Shown: positions 5,332 through 14,303, numbered from the stretch's first letter. The stretch: DNA of 14,573 nt from an uncultured bacterium (GCA_900547155.1 URFH01000044.1:1-14573); one strand, 5' to 3'. The notes: a model not told the origin generated them from the sequence alone. A program made the numbers and translations.

Positions 5332-6447
5332 ATGTCTGTAATTGAAAGCACTTTTGATATAAACGAGTTTTTGACAAATGCGGTAAAAGAGGGCGCGTCT
5401 GACGTGCATTTGCGGATTGGCGAGGTACCTGTCGTGAGAATTGACGGCAAAATCGTAAAAAAAGACCTCCCGCTTGTCACGGAAAAGGATATTTCAAGGG
5501 TTTTGAATATTGTTTTGCCCAAATATCTGCGCACAAAGGTTCAGTCAGCGTTTGATTTGGATTTTTCTTATGAAATTAAGGGCGTTTCCCGTTTCAGAAT
5601 AAACCTCGGACGCCAGCTGGGCAATACTTCGCTGGTTTTCCGTATAATTCCTTACGAAATCCCGACTTTTAAAGAATTAAAGCTTCCGCCCAGCCTTGAG
5701 GCGTTTTCTAAATTTCATAACGGCATTGTGCTCGTCACAGGCCCGACCGGTTGCGGAAAATCCACGACAATCGCCTCCTTAATCGACCTGATTAATACCC
5801 GCGAACAAAAACACATCATCACAATCGAAGACCCTATTGAATACATTTATTCAAACAAAAAATGTATAATTACCCAGCGTCAGGTTGAAATTGACACGAC
5901 ATCTTTCCCTGACGGCGTAAAATACGCACTCAGACAGGATCCTGACGTGATTTTAATCGGTGAAATCAGAGATATTGAAACCATGACCAGCGCTCTCAAG
6001 GCGTCAGAAACCGGCCACCTCGTAATCGCCTCTTTGCACACGAATGACGCGATTCAAACAGTAAACAGAATTGTAAATATGTACGATATAAAAGACCGTG
6101 ACAATATCCGAAAACAGCTCGCCGAAACCCTCAGAGGGTGCGTTGCGCAAAAGCTTATCCAGAAAAAAGACGGTCACGGGCGCATTCCGGCGTGCGAAAT
6201 TATGGTTGTAACGCCGACAATCAAGGATTTTATCATCCGCGACGAACTTGAACAGGTTTATGACCTTGTTAAAAAAGGCAGCTACAACGATATGATTACG
6301 ATGAACATGTCTTTGCTCCAATTGATAAAGGAAGGGTTGATTACGCAGGAAATTGCGCTTGACGTGAGCGATAATAAGGTCGAAATGAACCAAATGCTTC
6401 GCGGTGCTTACCACGGAACCATTGACCGCTTTAATATCAACTACTAG
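5332..6447 (+). CDS. pilT: Type IV pilus retraction ATPase PilT
   Basis: This 371-residue secretion ATPase of the PilT branch is a cytoplasmic hexamer that powers pilus disassembly, giving twitching motility and DNA uptake. Residues 9-110 form the N-terminal PAS-like domain (NEFLTNAVKEGASDVHLRIG). The RecA-like core has Walker A GPTGCGKST (137-145), Asp box IITIEDPIEYIY (162-173), Walker B DVILIGEIRD (205-214) and His box HLVIASLHTNDA (229-240). There is no tetracysteine zinc motif, which separates it from the PilB/GspE extension ATPases. PilU is the main alternative. The start is certain: AGGAGG (5321-5326) is just upstream of ATG. No other pilus gene is in the window. It appears to head a cluster with recO, deoC and a phosphoesterase; recO begins 8 nt after its stop. 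Confidence 0.92.
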   Translation: MSVIESTFDINEFLTNAVKEGASDVHLRIGEVPVVRIDGKIVKKDLPLVTEKDISRVLNIVLPKYLRTKVQSAFDLDFSYEIKGVSRFRINLGRQLGNTSLVFRIIPYEIPTFKELKLPPSLEAFSKFHNGIVLVTGPTGCGKSTTIASLIDLINTREQKHIITIEDPIEYIYSNKKCIITQRQVEIDTTSFPDGVKYALRQDPDVILIGEIRDIETMTSALKASETGHLVIASLHTNDAIQTVNRIVNMYDIKDRDNIRKQLAETLRGCVAQKLIQKKDGHGRIPACEIMVVTPTIKDFIIRDELEQVYDLVKKGSYNDMITMNMSLLQLIKEGLITQEIALDVSDNKVEMNQMLRGAYHGTIDRFNINY

Positions 6448-6455
6448 GCGACGAA

Positions 6456-7217
6456 ATGCAAAACTTTACCACAGACGCAATAAATCTTAAATCATACAAT
6501 CTGAGCGAATCGGACAAAATTATTGTCATGTATTCAAAGGATAAAGGCATTATCCGCGGAGTTGCGAAAGGTGTGAAAAAATCCACAAGCAAACTCGGCG
6601 GAAGAATGGATATGCTCATTGCGAACAAGCTTATGCTGCACAAGGGCAAAAATCTCGACACAATCTGTCAGGCCGAGGCCATAAACACCTTTAAAAACAC
6701 CAGAAACGACATGAACAAGCTGTTTTATTCGATTTATTGCTCGGAAATCGTGCACAGCTTCGGCATTGAAAACGACCCGAACAGCGAGGAGATTTATGAT
6801 TTGCTTTATATGACCCTCCAGAGCATTTCAAAAGCCCAAAACAAGGTTGAACTCTTGATTTCCGTGCTGAAATTCCAGCTGAAACTTACCCATATTGCCG
6901 GATATTCCATGGAGCTGGAAAACTGCGTGGTTTGCGGGTGTGAGCCGAAAGAAGATGAGATTTATTACTCTGCTGCGCAGGGCGGAATCGTCTGCAAGGG
7001 TTGTATGAGCACAATTTGCGGCGCCGTGAAGCTCCATAACAAGCTCAGAGGCTTTCTGACTGCGCTTTTGCAGCTTGATTACAACACAAAATCCCGCTAC
7101 GACGAGCTCGCCAACGAAAAAGTGTGCGAATTTTGCTTTAAACTCTTAAAAAACCACGTTGAGCAGCATTCGCCAAAGAAAATAAAATCGTCACAAATGC
7201 TTGAAATTACAAATTAA
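6456..7217 (+). CDS. recO: DNA repair protein RecO
   Basis: This 253-residue protein matches RecO, which binds single-stranded DNA and SSB and, with RecR, loads RecA for recombinational gap repair. The N-terminal OB fold starts with the usual TTDAINLKSYNLSESDKIIVMYSKDKGI (5-32) and RGVAKGVKK. A helical domain follows, and the zinc module has CVVC (157-160) and CKGC (180-183). The length is normal. The ATG is 8 nt after the pilT stop, preceded by AGGCGA. The basic tail (KKIKSS) is rich in Lys. RecO sequences are poorly conserved, but the N-terminus, the four cysteines and the length all agree. Confidence 0.9.
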   Translation: MQNFTTDAINLKSYNLSESDKIIVMYSKDKGIIRGVAKGVKKSTSKLGGRMDMLIANKLMLHKGKNLDTICQAEAINTFKNTRNDMNKLFYSIYCSEIVHSFGIENDPNSEEIYDLLYMTLQSISKAQNKVELLISVLKFQLKLTHIAGYSMELENCVVCGCEPKEDEIYYSAAQGGIVCKGCMSTICGAVKLHNKLRGFLTALLQLDYNTKSRYDELANEKVCEFCFKLLKNHVEQHSPKKIKSSQMLEITN

Positions 7218-7230
7218 CCGGAGAAGAAAA

Positions 7231-7890
7231 ATGGACAACCTTTCACAATATATTGAACATACGCTGCTAAAACAGGACGCCGGAAAAGAAGCGCTTTTGA
7301 AGCTTTTTGAGGAGGCTAAAGAGTATGAATTTAAAGGTGTTTGCGTAAATCCGTGCAATGTTGCGCTCGCAAAAGAAAAATTGAGAGGTTCAAAGGTCAA
7401 AGTTGTTACAGTTGTTGGATTTCCGCTCGGAGCAAGCGTTTCCACGGTAAAAGCGTTCGAGGCTGAAACCGCAATCGCTGACGGTGCGGATGAAATTGAT
7501 ATGGTTTTGAATGTGGGCGCCTTAAAAGACAAAAATTATCCTCTGGTGAAATCTGATATAGAAACCGTTAAAAAAGCCTGCAAAACCCACGTTTTGAAGG
7601 TTATTCTTGAAACGGATTTGCTTGAAAAAGACGAAATCCAAAAGGCTTGTGAAATTTGTGCTTCAGCAGGGGCTGATTTTGTCAAAACTTCGACCGGATT
7701 CGTGAAAAACGGCGTCGGGGCAAGGGTTGAGGACGTTGAATTGATGTACAAAACCGTTGCGCCATACGGGCTCGGAGTAAAAGCCTCAGGCGGAATCCGT
7801 GACAGAGAAAAAGCCCTCGCACTTGTAAAAGCCGGTGCGGCGCGCCTCGGCACCAGCTCGGGTGTTCAAATTGTCAAAGGAGATGAATGA
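7231..7890 (+). CDS. deoC: Deoxyribose-phosphate aldolase DeoC
   Basis: This 219-residue class I aldolase splits 2-deoxyribose 5-phosphate into glyceraldehyde 3-phosphate and acetaldehyde, the last step in breaking down deoxyribonucleosides. The TIM-barrel markers are all present: IEHTLLK near the N-terminus, VVGFPLGA (61-68), ADEIDMVLNVG (86-96) with D90, HVLKVILET (120-128) with K123, DFVKTSTGF (149-157) with the Schiff-base Lys K152, and GVKASGGIR (182-190) with K184. The start is the ATG at 7231, with CGGAGAAG upstream; an in-frame TTG at 7201 lies inside recO. It follows recO by 13 nt and its stop overlaps the next start. No other deo genes are nearby, so it is grouped with DNA repair and a phosphoesterase rather than a nucleoside operon. 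Confidence 0.95.
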   Translation: MDNLSQYIEHTLLKQDAGKEALLKLFEEAKEYEFKGVCVNPCNVALAKEKLRGSKVKVVTVVGFPLGASVSTVKAFEAETAIADGADEIDMVLNVGALKDKNYPLVKSDIETVKKACKTHVLKVILETDLLEKDEIQKACEICASAGADFVKTSTGFVKNGVGARVEDVELMYKTVAPYGLGVKASGGIRDREKALALVKAGAARLGTSSGVQIVKGDE

Positions 7891-8735
7891 TGAAAAAATC
7901 TGCTTTTTGTAAACTTTTAGCGTTTTTTGTTGTGTTTGTGCTGGCAATCGCCCCTGTATTCGCGAAATCCGTGAATTTTGCGGTAATTTCTGATGTACAT
8001 TACAACGACGGAAACGCAAAAGGTGCAAAAGCCGACGCAAAAAAGATTTTGAAAGGCGCTGTTCAGCGTATGAACGAAGAACGGCCGGATTTTGTGGTTT
8101 TTCTGGGCGATAATATTGACAGGTCAAAATCGCCGCTTTTAAAGGGCTTTTTAACGGCAATAAGCCCTATAAAATCGCCTTATTACATAGTTGTCGGAAA
8201 CCATGACTCCTACAAATATTCAGGAATGAATCGTGAGGAGTTCGGAAAAATCGTTTCTGACTACAACCCGAATCAGAGAAAATATACCTCTAATTATGTG
8301 TTCCATCCGACTTCGGATATTGCGGCGGTTGTTGTTGACAGCGTTTCTCCGGGCATGTTCGGCTCGCACGGGTATTTTACGCAGGAAACTTTGAGCTGGC
8401 TTGATGAAACTTTGAAAAAATACAGGAATAAAAAGGTTATAATTTTCCAGCATGTTCCCGCTTTTGAGCCTGTGCCGAATGAAAGGGCAAATATCATTAA
8501 CGAGCGTGAATATCAGGATGTTTTGAAGAAACACAACAATATTTTGATGGTCGTTTCGGGGCATTATCACTATGCAAGCATAAAACAGGACGAAAAAGGC
8601 GTTTATCATTTTTCAGTGCCGGCGCTTTATGAAGAACCCTACTATTACGGCGTTATGAGGATTGATTATGACAAAACTCCGCTTTGCGCGCCTGCAAATT
8701 TCAAAATCAACGGTGCTTTTAAGGAAGCATTCTAA
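7890..8735 (+). CDS. Secreted calcineurin-like metallophosphoesterase
   Basis: This 281-residue protein has an N-terminal signal peptide (about 1-25, ending APVFA) and a complete two-metal phosphoesterase site: DVH (35-37), GDNID (73-77), GNHD (103-106), QHVP (187-190) and GHYH (224-227). It therefore hydrolyses a phosphoester outside the cytoplasm, but the substrate cannot be told from sequence. Nucleotides, cyclic nucleotides or phospholipid head groups are all known for relatives. The first ATG at 7887 is an alternative start one codon longer; the ATG at 7890 is preferred because AGGAG (7878-7882) is 7 nt away and forms a TGATG overlap with the deoC stop. Co-transcription with deoC is likely, and a nucleotide-scavenging pairing is plausible but inferred. 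Its stop overlaps the convergent gene by 4 nt. Confidence 0.88.
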   Translation: MKKSAFCKLLAFFVVFVLAIAPVFAKSVNFAVISDVHYNDGNAKGAKADAKKILKGAVQRMNEERPDFVVFLGDNIDRSKSPLLKGFLTAISPIKSPYYIVVGNHDSYKYSGMNREEFGKIVSDYNPNQRKYTSNYVFHPTSDIAAVVVDSVSPGMFGSHGYFTQETLSWLDETLKKYRNKKVIIFQHVPAFEPVPNERANIINEREYQDVLKKHNNILMVVSGHYHYASIKQDEKGVYHFSVPALYEEPYYYGVMRIDYDKTPLCAPANFKINGAFKEAF

Positions 8736-9526
8736 AATTTAGTTTTAGCCTCTTTTACTTTGGTTAAAATTGTGATAATTCTATCCAGTTCTTTAGATTT
8801 TAGTTCTTCAATGCGCAATTCAAAGCCCAGTGATAGCTTTTGCGGACGATATTTATAGAGTAATTCTGTTGTTTCGGCAAAACGTAAATCATTTTTCGCT
8901 TTGTACTTGAATTCTTCGGTTATTTTCTTTGAATGGCGGGTTTTGGGCTGGTTTTCAGGTTTTGAAAACTCCAGAAAATCAGAGCAATCCTTTTTTATTT
9001 TCTGTGCTTTTTTCAGTATTGAACTACCGCTTTTTTCACCAAGGGCATTGATTTCAGCAACTTTCCCTTTCGAAAATATGAAGTTTTTTGATTTTTTGTA
9101 TTCTTCAAGGTCGTTGAGAATTTTTTCGGCGTTTTGTTTGTTGATTTCAAGCGGAATTTTGAAAAGTTTTTCAAGATTTTCATTAAACGGCTTAAGATAT
9201 TCCTGCGTTTTTTGATTATAAGTTTCAAGATATGTGCTGATTTCTTGTTTTATATTGCCGATTGCCTCAGAAATCGGGGCATATTTCTTTTCCAGAGCTG
9301 CTTTTAGTGCTTTGTCCGCCTGTGTCGGGCGATTGTAGAACGCTTTTCCGGCTAAAAATAAAATCGCTGCACCAAGTACCGAGCCTGTTGTAATAGCTGC
9401 AGTTCTGGCGGTTTTGCTTTTAAAATAAGGCGTTTTAGGCGAATCCTGACTTTCTCCGGTTGTTTTAGGAGTGGATTTTTGTCCGGTTTGTGCGGCGGTT
9501 TGCCCGAATTTTACTGCTGAAATCAT
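8732..9526 (-). CDS. Single-span membrane protein with charged helical C-terminal part, unknown
   Basis: I do not recognise a family for this 264-residue protein. It begins MISAVKFGQT, followed by a Ser/Thr/Gln-rich low-complexity stretch to about residue 40, one membrane span at about 42-63 (AAITTGSVLGAAILFLAGKAF), and about 200 residues that look almost wholly helical and charged, with likely coiled-coil segments near 95-150 and 230-264. No catalytic motif is seen. The start ATG has GGGGG six nt upstream. It lies 10 nt after the 75-residue protein and downstream of the giant AsmA-like gene, in the same direction, so one transcript is likely. The short N-terminal motif resembles the start of the neighbouring small protein. 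A membrane-tethering or scaffold role would fit but is speculation. Confidence 0.75.
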   Translation of the reverse strand: MISAVKFGQTAAQTGQKSTPKTTGESQDSPKTPYFKSKTARTAAITTGSVLGAAILFLAGKAFYNRPTQADKALKAALEKKYAPISEAIGNIKQEISTYLETYNQKTQEYLKPFNENLEKLFKIPLEINKQNAEKILNDLEEYKKSKNFIFSKGKVAEINALGEKSGSSILKKAQKIKKDCSDFLEFSKPENQPKTRHSKKITEEFKYKAKNDLRFAETTELLYKYRPQKLSLGFELRIEELKSKELDRIITILTKVKEAKTKF

Positions 9527-9536
9527 TTTTCCCCCG

Positions 9537-9764
9537 TTATATGCCTTTAGTTTTCATTATTTTAACAATAGCATAAGTAATGACCCCCAGAAAACCCCCG
9601 CTCACGCACGAACCGATAAGGATTCTGGCGCGGCGTTTCTGGCCCTTGATTTCTTCGGAATTTTTTCCGTAGTCCTCGCGGGTTTCGTAGTAGCGAGCCA
9701 TTTTTTGCAGCCGTTCCTGCCTGCTTTCAGAAAAAGATACGGGGTTGATTGCCGGAATGTTCAT
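9537..9764 (-). CDS. 75-residue single-span membrane protein, unknown
   Basis: This short protein starts MNIPAINPVSFSES and then has a charged, probably helical segment (15-47, ending KGQKRRAR). One membrane span follows (about 48-70, ILIGSCVSGGFLGVITYAIVKIM). By the positive-inside rule, the basic segment before the span suggests the N-terminus is cytoplasmic. I know of no named family. The start is ATG at 9764, with AGAAGAA and AGGTGAAAG upstream. It lies 90 nt after the AsmA-like stop and 10 nt before the 264-residue gene. The NPVSF start is similar to the VKFGQ start of the next protein and to N-termini I recall from Gastranaerophilales, but that memory is not checked. Confidence 0.7.
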   Translation of the reverse strand: MNIPAINPVSFSESRQERLQKMARYYETREDYGKNSEEIKGQKRRARILIGSCVSGGFLGVITYAIVKIMKTKGI

Positions 9765-9854
9765 TTCTTCTCTTTCACCTTGTACCGCAATGGTTAAACA
9801 ACCGAAAATTGATTTTTTTGCTGTTTTTTTCTCCTCAGGTTAATAAAAATTTAC

Positions 9855-12800
9855 CTATTCAATCCATTTGAAATAAGTTACATACTTTTCGCCGTTCACG
9901 TCGCCGTCGATTTTTGCAGAGAAGATTCGATATGTCTGGTCGTCGAATTCAACGCCCGGAATTTTGTTCAAATCTGTAAGAATTTTTGATTTTTCAGAGC
10001 GGTCGAGCTTTATTCCCGGGATGAGGTTTAAAAGCGAGTTAAATGAGGCGTTTCCGACGGGGCCGAGTATGTTTTGCGACTTTTTGGTCAAACGCCCGAA
10101 AACTATCAAATCCGCATTTTGCTCGGGGAAGTCATATTTGCCTTTTATGTAAAGGCTGAGGTTGTCGCCGGTTGAAAATATCTCGAGATTTTCTGCGGAG
10201 CCGTTTTTGAGATGGATTGAGCCCTTGATTGAGTCAAAATAACCTGTTTTTACTGGTGCAATAAGGTCGAGGAAGTTATTTATGCTTAAACCTGTGATTC
10301 CGCTTTTGATAAGGTTTCCGGCTTTTAATAAATATTCAAGCGAGCCGAGTTTGGGCATTTTTCCGTCTAAAATTGAGAAATAAACGTTCCCGTTTGCGTT
10401 TTTTATACGCTCATCTTCGGAATCTCCGTGCGTGGAAAGGTGGATTGAGGCGTTTACCGAGCCGAAAATCTGGTTTTTTACATCTAAAAACGCGTCAGCA
10501 ACCCTGTTTGCGTCTACGTTTTCGGCTTGCAGCTCGGCTGTGATTTTTGCGTTCTTAAAGTTGTAAGAAGCGCTGCCCTGAACGGTTCCACCGGTGAGAT
10601 TGAGGTTTATATTTGAGATTTTCAGGATATTGTCTTTTCCAATGTTGAAATTTCCCGTATAATTCGTTGCAGGAAGCCCGCGCAGGATAATGTTTTCCGC
10701 CTCCATCCTGCCTTTTTTGATAATAATGTCCGAGGGCGAAATCTGGAGTTTTTCTTCGGGAAGTTTGCCGGAAGTGGGGCTTGTGCCAATGTTTCCGAGG
10801 GTAACTCTGGTCATCGAGTCGATAATTGAATCAAGATTGACCTTTTTAGAGCTTATTTTTACATTATCAACGCTCACAGGCAGGGTTGTTTTGTTTTGAA
10901 CCTGCGCATTCACCAGAAAATCGGAATCATAGCTCTTTCCGCTGAATTCAAGGTCAATGATTTTTGGCGCAAAGTTGATGTTTATGTCATTGATAATCGT
11001 GTCGTACAAAGGCATATCAATACTGTCCATTTTTATGGAACCCAGTATGTCAGGCGCGTTGATGTCACCGTTTAAAACAAGGCTGCAGTTGAACATCCCC
11101 TGTTTGAGCACGGATTTTTTGAAAAATGCGTTGAAGATTTTCACATTGGCGTTGTTTCTTGTCAAAATGTGGAGATTTTTGACGAAAAATTTGTTTTTCA
11201 CCTGGATGGCTTTTCCGTAAACGGTTAAAATTTCCAGCGGGTAGGAATAGTCGTTTTGCGAGGTCATGTAACGCAAATAGGTCAATTTTCTGATGTCAAA
11301 AACGCCGTTTTTGATGTGAATATTCCCTGTGATTTCCCTTTTATCGCTTGTGTCGCCGAGGCTTGCGCCCATGTAGTAAATATCTGCGTCTTCGTTCAAT
11401 TTTATTACGGGTTTTACGGTAATCCCCCTGTCATCGCCCGAAAACTCGGAGGTAAATGTGATATCGCCTTTAACTTTCAGCGGGTAAGTAAGATTTGAGT
11501 TCACATATTTGTTAATGAAGCTTTCTGTGAGCTTTGTGGTGATATAGCCGTTAAATCCGGGGTTTTTTGCGAGATTTGTGACGCTTGAGTTCATAAAAAT
11601 AGGGTTGTTGTCGAATTTTGCGTTAATTGATTTAAGCAAAATTTTATCACCGTCAACATGAATCTCGCCGCTGTCAACGTTTATCGGGATTTGGAGCGAT
11701 TTTTGAACAAAAGCGATTTGCTGAAGCTTGATTTTGCCGCGATTTGAGTTGTTTCTGCAGGTCAGGTTCACATCTGCGCGTCCGGCGTACTTTTCATAAG
11801 TGTTGAGGATTTTTTGCATATATTGCGGCATAAAATGCATTGTTTTCAGCCGCTCAAAGTTCGCAACGTCAAAATTCATAACTGACAGGTCATAGTTGTA
11901 AACCGGTTTTTCGCTAAAAACCCTGATAATTTTGCCATGGAGCTTTGCGGTTGAATTGAAAACTTTTGCGCGGAAATTCTTCACTGACAAATCGCCGTCA
12001 AAAAGCTCAACCGAGCCCGAGCTTATTACAAATGGCGATTCGGAACCCCGTGAGGGCTTGAAAGTGCCTTTCATTTTAATTTTGTTCTTTTCAATTTTTT
12101 TTGCGCTGCCTTTGTAGTCGGCTTTCAGCTCCATGACCGAGTTTGTGGGCGGAAAATTCTTAAAATCGCCTTTTTCATAAATTCTCAAGGCCGGAGAGTT
12201 CAAAACCGCGTCCAGATATAGCGCCGGTGCGCTTATTGACGCAGAAAGCTCATTTTTGTAGGATTTTGCTTTGACGAAAAATTTTGAGGAAAGAATTTCG
12301 GTGTGTAAATCCGCATTCCAGTCGTCGTTGTTGAAATTTGCGGTTCCGTTGATTTTTTGGGCTTCAATCGGGGCCAAAACGGATTTTGCGCTGTTGTTTT
12401 TGAAGCTGATTTTTCCGCTTATAACGGCTTTTTCCATTACTTTTATAAAATCTCTGCCGAAACCTTTTATCTCAAGCTCGACACCGCAGTTTCCTCCTGC
12501 TTTTTCAACCGGAGCGAGCAGCTCTGCTTTGCTTTTCAGGTTTTTGCTGGTTTTTGCGATGGAAAGCAGCTCTGAAATGTCAAAACTGTCCGATTTTACT
12601 TTGAAATCTACATTTCCGGTCAAATCAGCGTTGCCTGTGATTTTTACGGCAGAATTTTTGATTTTTCCCTGCGTTGTTTCAAAAAACATGTCTTTTTCTT
12701 TGAAATCAAGGCGCCCTGCGGCGTTCAGGAGTTTGAAATTGTACCCCTCAATTTGCGCATCCGTGTTTTTAAAATTGAAATACCCGTTCGCAAACCCATC

Positions 12801-14303
12801 TACAACCGTTCCATGGACTTTCAGGTCAATATTGCCGGTTCCGGAAATGGTCATGTAAGGCAAGGGCCCCAAATCAAACCCGACAACATCATGCACCGGC
12901 AAAAGCAGCCTGTGCGCAGTTTTAAGGTCAACAACAGGGCTCGAAACAATATGGAAATTCCCTTTTCCGCCGAGCCAGTTGTCTGCGGAGCCTTTGATTT
13001 CGACAAACTGGTCTTTTCTTGCGAAAACTTTTGTATAAAGGTCGAAGAATTGCCCCTTAAACTCCATATCTATACGGCATTTCGGGATAAGCGGGTCATA
13101 ATAAAGTATGTACAGGTCGCTGAGCGCCATTTTTCCGAAAATATCGGGCCTTCCGGGGTTGCCTTTGACTTTTAAATCCGCTTCAATCTCCCCAAAAACG
13201 CCGTATTTTTTGAGTTTTCTTGTTGCGTTGTCCGTATCGGGGACATTTGGCAGGAGCGCAACGAGGGAATGGGTGCTGGATTTGGGGATTTTTACATTCA
13301 GGTCAAGCTCGGGCGTTTTTTTTCCTATTTTTTTCACAATTCCCGTAATTTTAGCTTGCCAGTCGTCGCCATAGACATCCAGTTTTGATATATTCAGGTC
13401 TTTTTCGTTTGCAAATCCCTCGAATTTCACGTCTGTAGTGCCCTCAGCGCGGATTGAGTCGTCGGGATTTTTCATAAAAATGCCTGAATCCTTGACGTGG
13501 GCAACAAGGCAGAGTTTGTTTTTGCCGTTTTCAGTTGCTTTTGTGTAAAAAACCGCGCGGATGTGGCCTTTCAGCCCTGTTATTTCGGGCAAATAAATCG
13601 AAATCAGCCCGGAATAAGCAGAAATGTCCAAATTTTCTATAGAGCCCGTTATTGACGCCTTTTCAAGGTGTTTTAGAAGCGGAAGCCTGCTGTCTATGTG
13701 GAATTGGACTGAGGATTCATTTGCTTCGTGGTAGATTTTTGCAAAAAAATCGGCGTTCAGGTATTTATTTTCGCGGTATTTTTTTACGTGAAAGTTGATT
13801 CTGCTGGTTATTTCGTCATTTGTCGGGAGGTCTTTATAAATTATTGAGGTATTTGTAATTTCTCCGCGGAAATTCTTGAGTTTCAGGTTGATTTTTTGGT
13901 TTTTGTCGAGTTTGTATGTGCCGAGGTAGATATCATTTTTTTCATCTCTAGAAATCCGCACCCAGCTCCGGTTTATGTAAAGATTTTTTATCTCCGGTGT
14001 TTGGAAAATCAAGGACGGAATTGAGATTTTTGTTTTGATTTGTTCTGAATCCAGAATTTTTTCGTTATTTGCGTCGCGCAAAACCGCATTTTTAACCTCA
14101 ACAACAGCATTGAAACCCAATGTTGTTCTGACTTTCAGCTCATCTGTTTTAAGCGCCAATCCGGTTTCTTTTTTTATAATTTTTTCAACAATTCCTTTTT
14201 TCAGCGCGTAGTTTATCGCCGGCGGGAGTGCAAACAAATAAAGCATTTCCGCCAGAATTGCAAGCGCAAAAATTGTGATAAGTGATGTTTTTATTATTTT
14301 CAT
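9855..14303 (-). CDS. Giant AsmA-like protein, probable envelope lipid-transfer bridge
   Basis: This 1482-residue protein has one N-terminal membrane anchor (about 7-28, SLITIFALAILAEMLYLFA) and then a very long chain of beta-rich repeats of the AsmA/TamB/YhdP kind. The opening after the anchor (INYALKKGIVEKIIKKETGLAL ... then FNAVVEVKNAVLRD) is typical of AsmA. The C-terminal AsmA-like segment is recognisable from about 1388: GRLTKKSQNILGPVGNAS (1403-1420) and SLLNLIPGIKL. Members are anchored in the inner membrane and form a long hydrophobic groove across the periplasm that carries phospholipids towards the outer membrane. That role is inferred here from the fold. At 1482 residues it is nearer YhdP (about 1270) and TamB (about 1260) than AsmA (about 620). 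Start: ATG at 14303, with only a weak ribosome binding site. Two small membrane-protein genes follow. Confidence 0.82.
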   Translation of the reverse strand: MKIIKTSLITIFALAILAEMLYLFALPPAINYALKKGIVEKIIKKETGLALKTDELKVRTTLGFNAVVEVKNAVLRDANNEKILDSEQIKTKISIPSLIFQTPEIKNLYINRSWVRISRDEKNDIYLGTYKLDKNQKINLKLKNFRGEITNTSIIYKDLPTNDEITSRINFHVKKYRENKYLNADFFAKIYHEANESSVQFHIDSRLPLLKHLEKASITGSIENLDISAYSGLISIYLPEITGLKGHIRAVFYTKATENGKNKLCLVAHVKDSGIFMKNPDDSIRAEGTTDVKFEGFANEKDLNISKLDVYGDDWQAKITGIVKKIGKKTPELDLNVKIPKSSTHSLVALLPNVPDTDNATRKLKKYGVFGEIEADLKVKGNPGRPDIFGKMALSDLYILYYDPLIPKCRIDMEFKGQFFDLYTKVFARKDQFVEIKGSADNWLGGKGNFHIVSSPVVDLKTAHRLLLPVHDVVGFDLGPLPYMTISGTGNIDLKVHGTVVDGFANGYFNFKNTDAQIEGYNFKLLNAAGRLDFKEKDMFFETTQGKIKNSAVKITGNADLTGNVDFKVKSDSFDISELLSIAKTSKNLKSKAELLAPVEKAGGNCGVELEIKGFGRDFIKVMEKAVISGKISFKNNSAKSVLAPIEAQKINGTANFNNDDWNADLHTEILSSKFFVKAKSYKNELSASISAPALYLDAVLNSPALRIYEKGDFKNFPPTNSVMELKADYKGSAKKIEKNKIKMKGTFKPSRGSESPFVISSGSVELFDGDLSVKNFRAKVFNSTAKLHGKIIRVFSEKPVYNYDLSVMNFDVANFERLKTMHFMPQYMQKILNTYEKYAGRADVNLTCRNNSNRGKIKLQQIAFVQKSLQIPINVDSGEIHVDGDKILLKSINAKFDNNPIFMNSSVTNLAKNPGFNGYITTKLTESFINKYVNSNLTYPLKVKGDITFTSEFSGDDRGITVKPVIKLNEDADIYYMGASLGDTSDKREITGNIHIKNGVFDIRKLTYLRYMTSQNDYSYPLEILTVYGKAIQVKNKFFVKNLHILTRNNANVKIFNAFFKKSVLKQGMFNCSLVLNGDINAPDILGSIKMDSIDMPLYDTIINDININFAPKIIDLEFSGKSYDSDFLVNAQVQNKTTLPVSVDNVKISSKKVNLDSIIDSMTRVTLGNIGTSPTSGKLPEEKLQISPSDIIIKKGRMEAENIILRGLPATNYTGNFNIGKDNILKISNINLNLTGGTVQGSASYNFKNAKITAELQAENVDANRVADAFLDVKNQIFGSVNASIHLSTHGDSEDERIKNANGNVYFSILDGKMPKLGSLEYLLKAGNLIKSGITGLSINNFLDLIAPVKTGYFDSIKGSIHLKNGSAENLEIFSTGDNLSLYIKGKYDFPEQNADLIVFGRLTKKSQNILGPVGNASFNSLLNLIPGIKLDRSEKSKILTDLNKIPGVEFDDQTYRIFSAKIDGDVNGEKYVTYFKWIE

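Noticed and set aside
9765..9840. A good GAGGAG site at 9831-9836 (minus strand) with the frame open into the 75-residue protein, suggesting a longer N-terminus.
   Set aside because: No ATG, GTG or TTG occurs in that frame between the site and the chosen ATG. The nearest alternative, ATT, is about 21 nt away, too far.
12271..12858. A 195-codon open frame on the plus strand.
   Set aside because: It lies antisense within the AsmA-like gene, whose protein is clearly genuine, and its translation has no recognisable domain.
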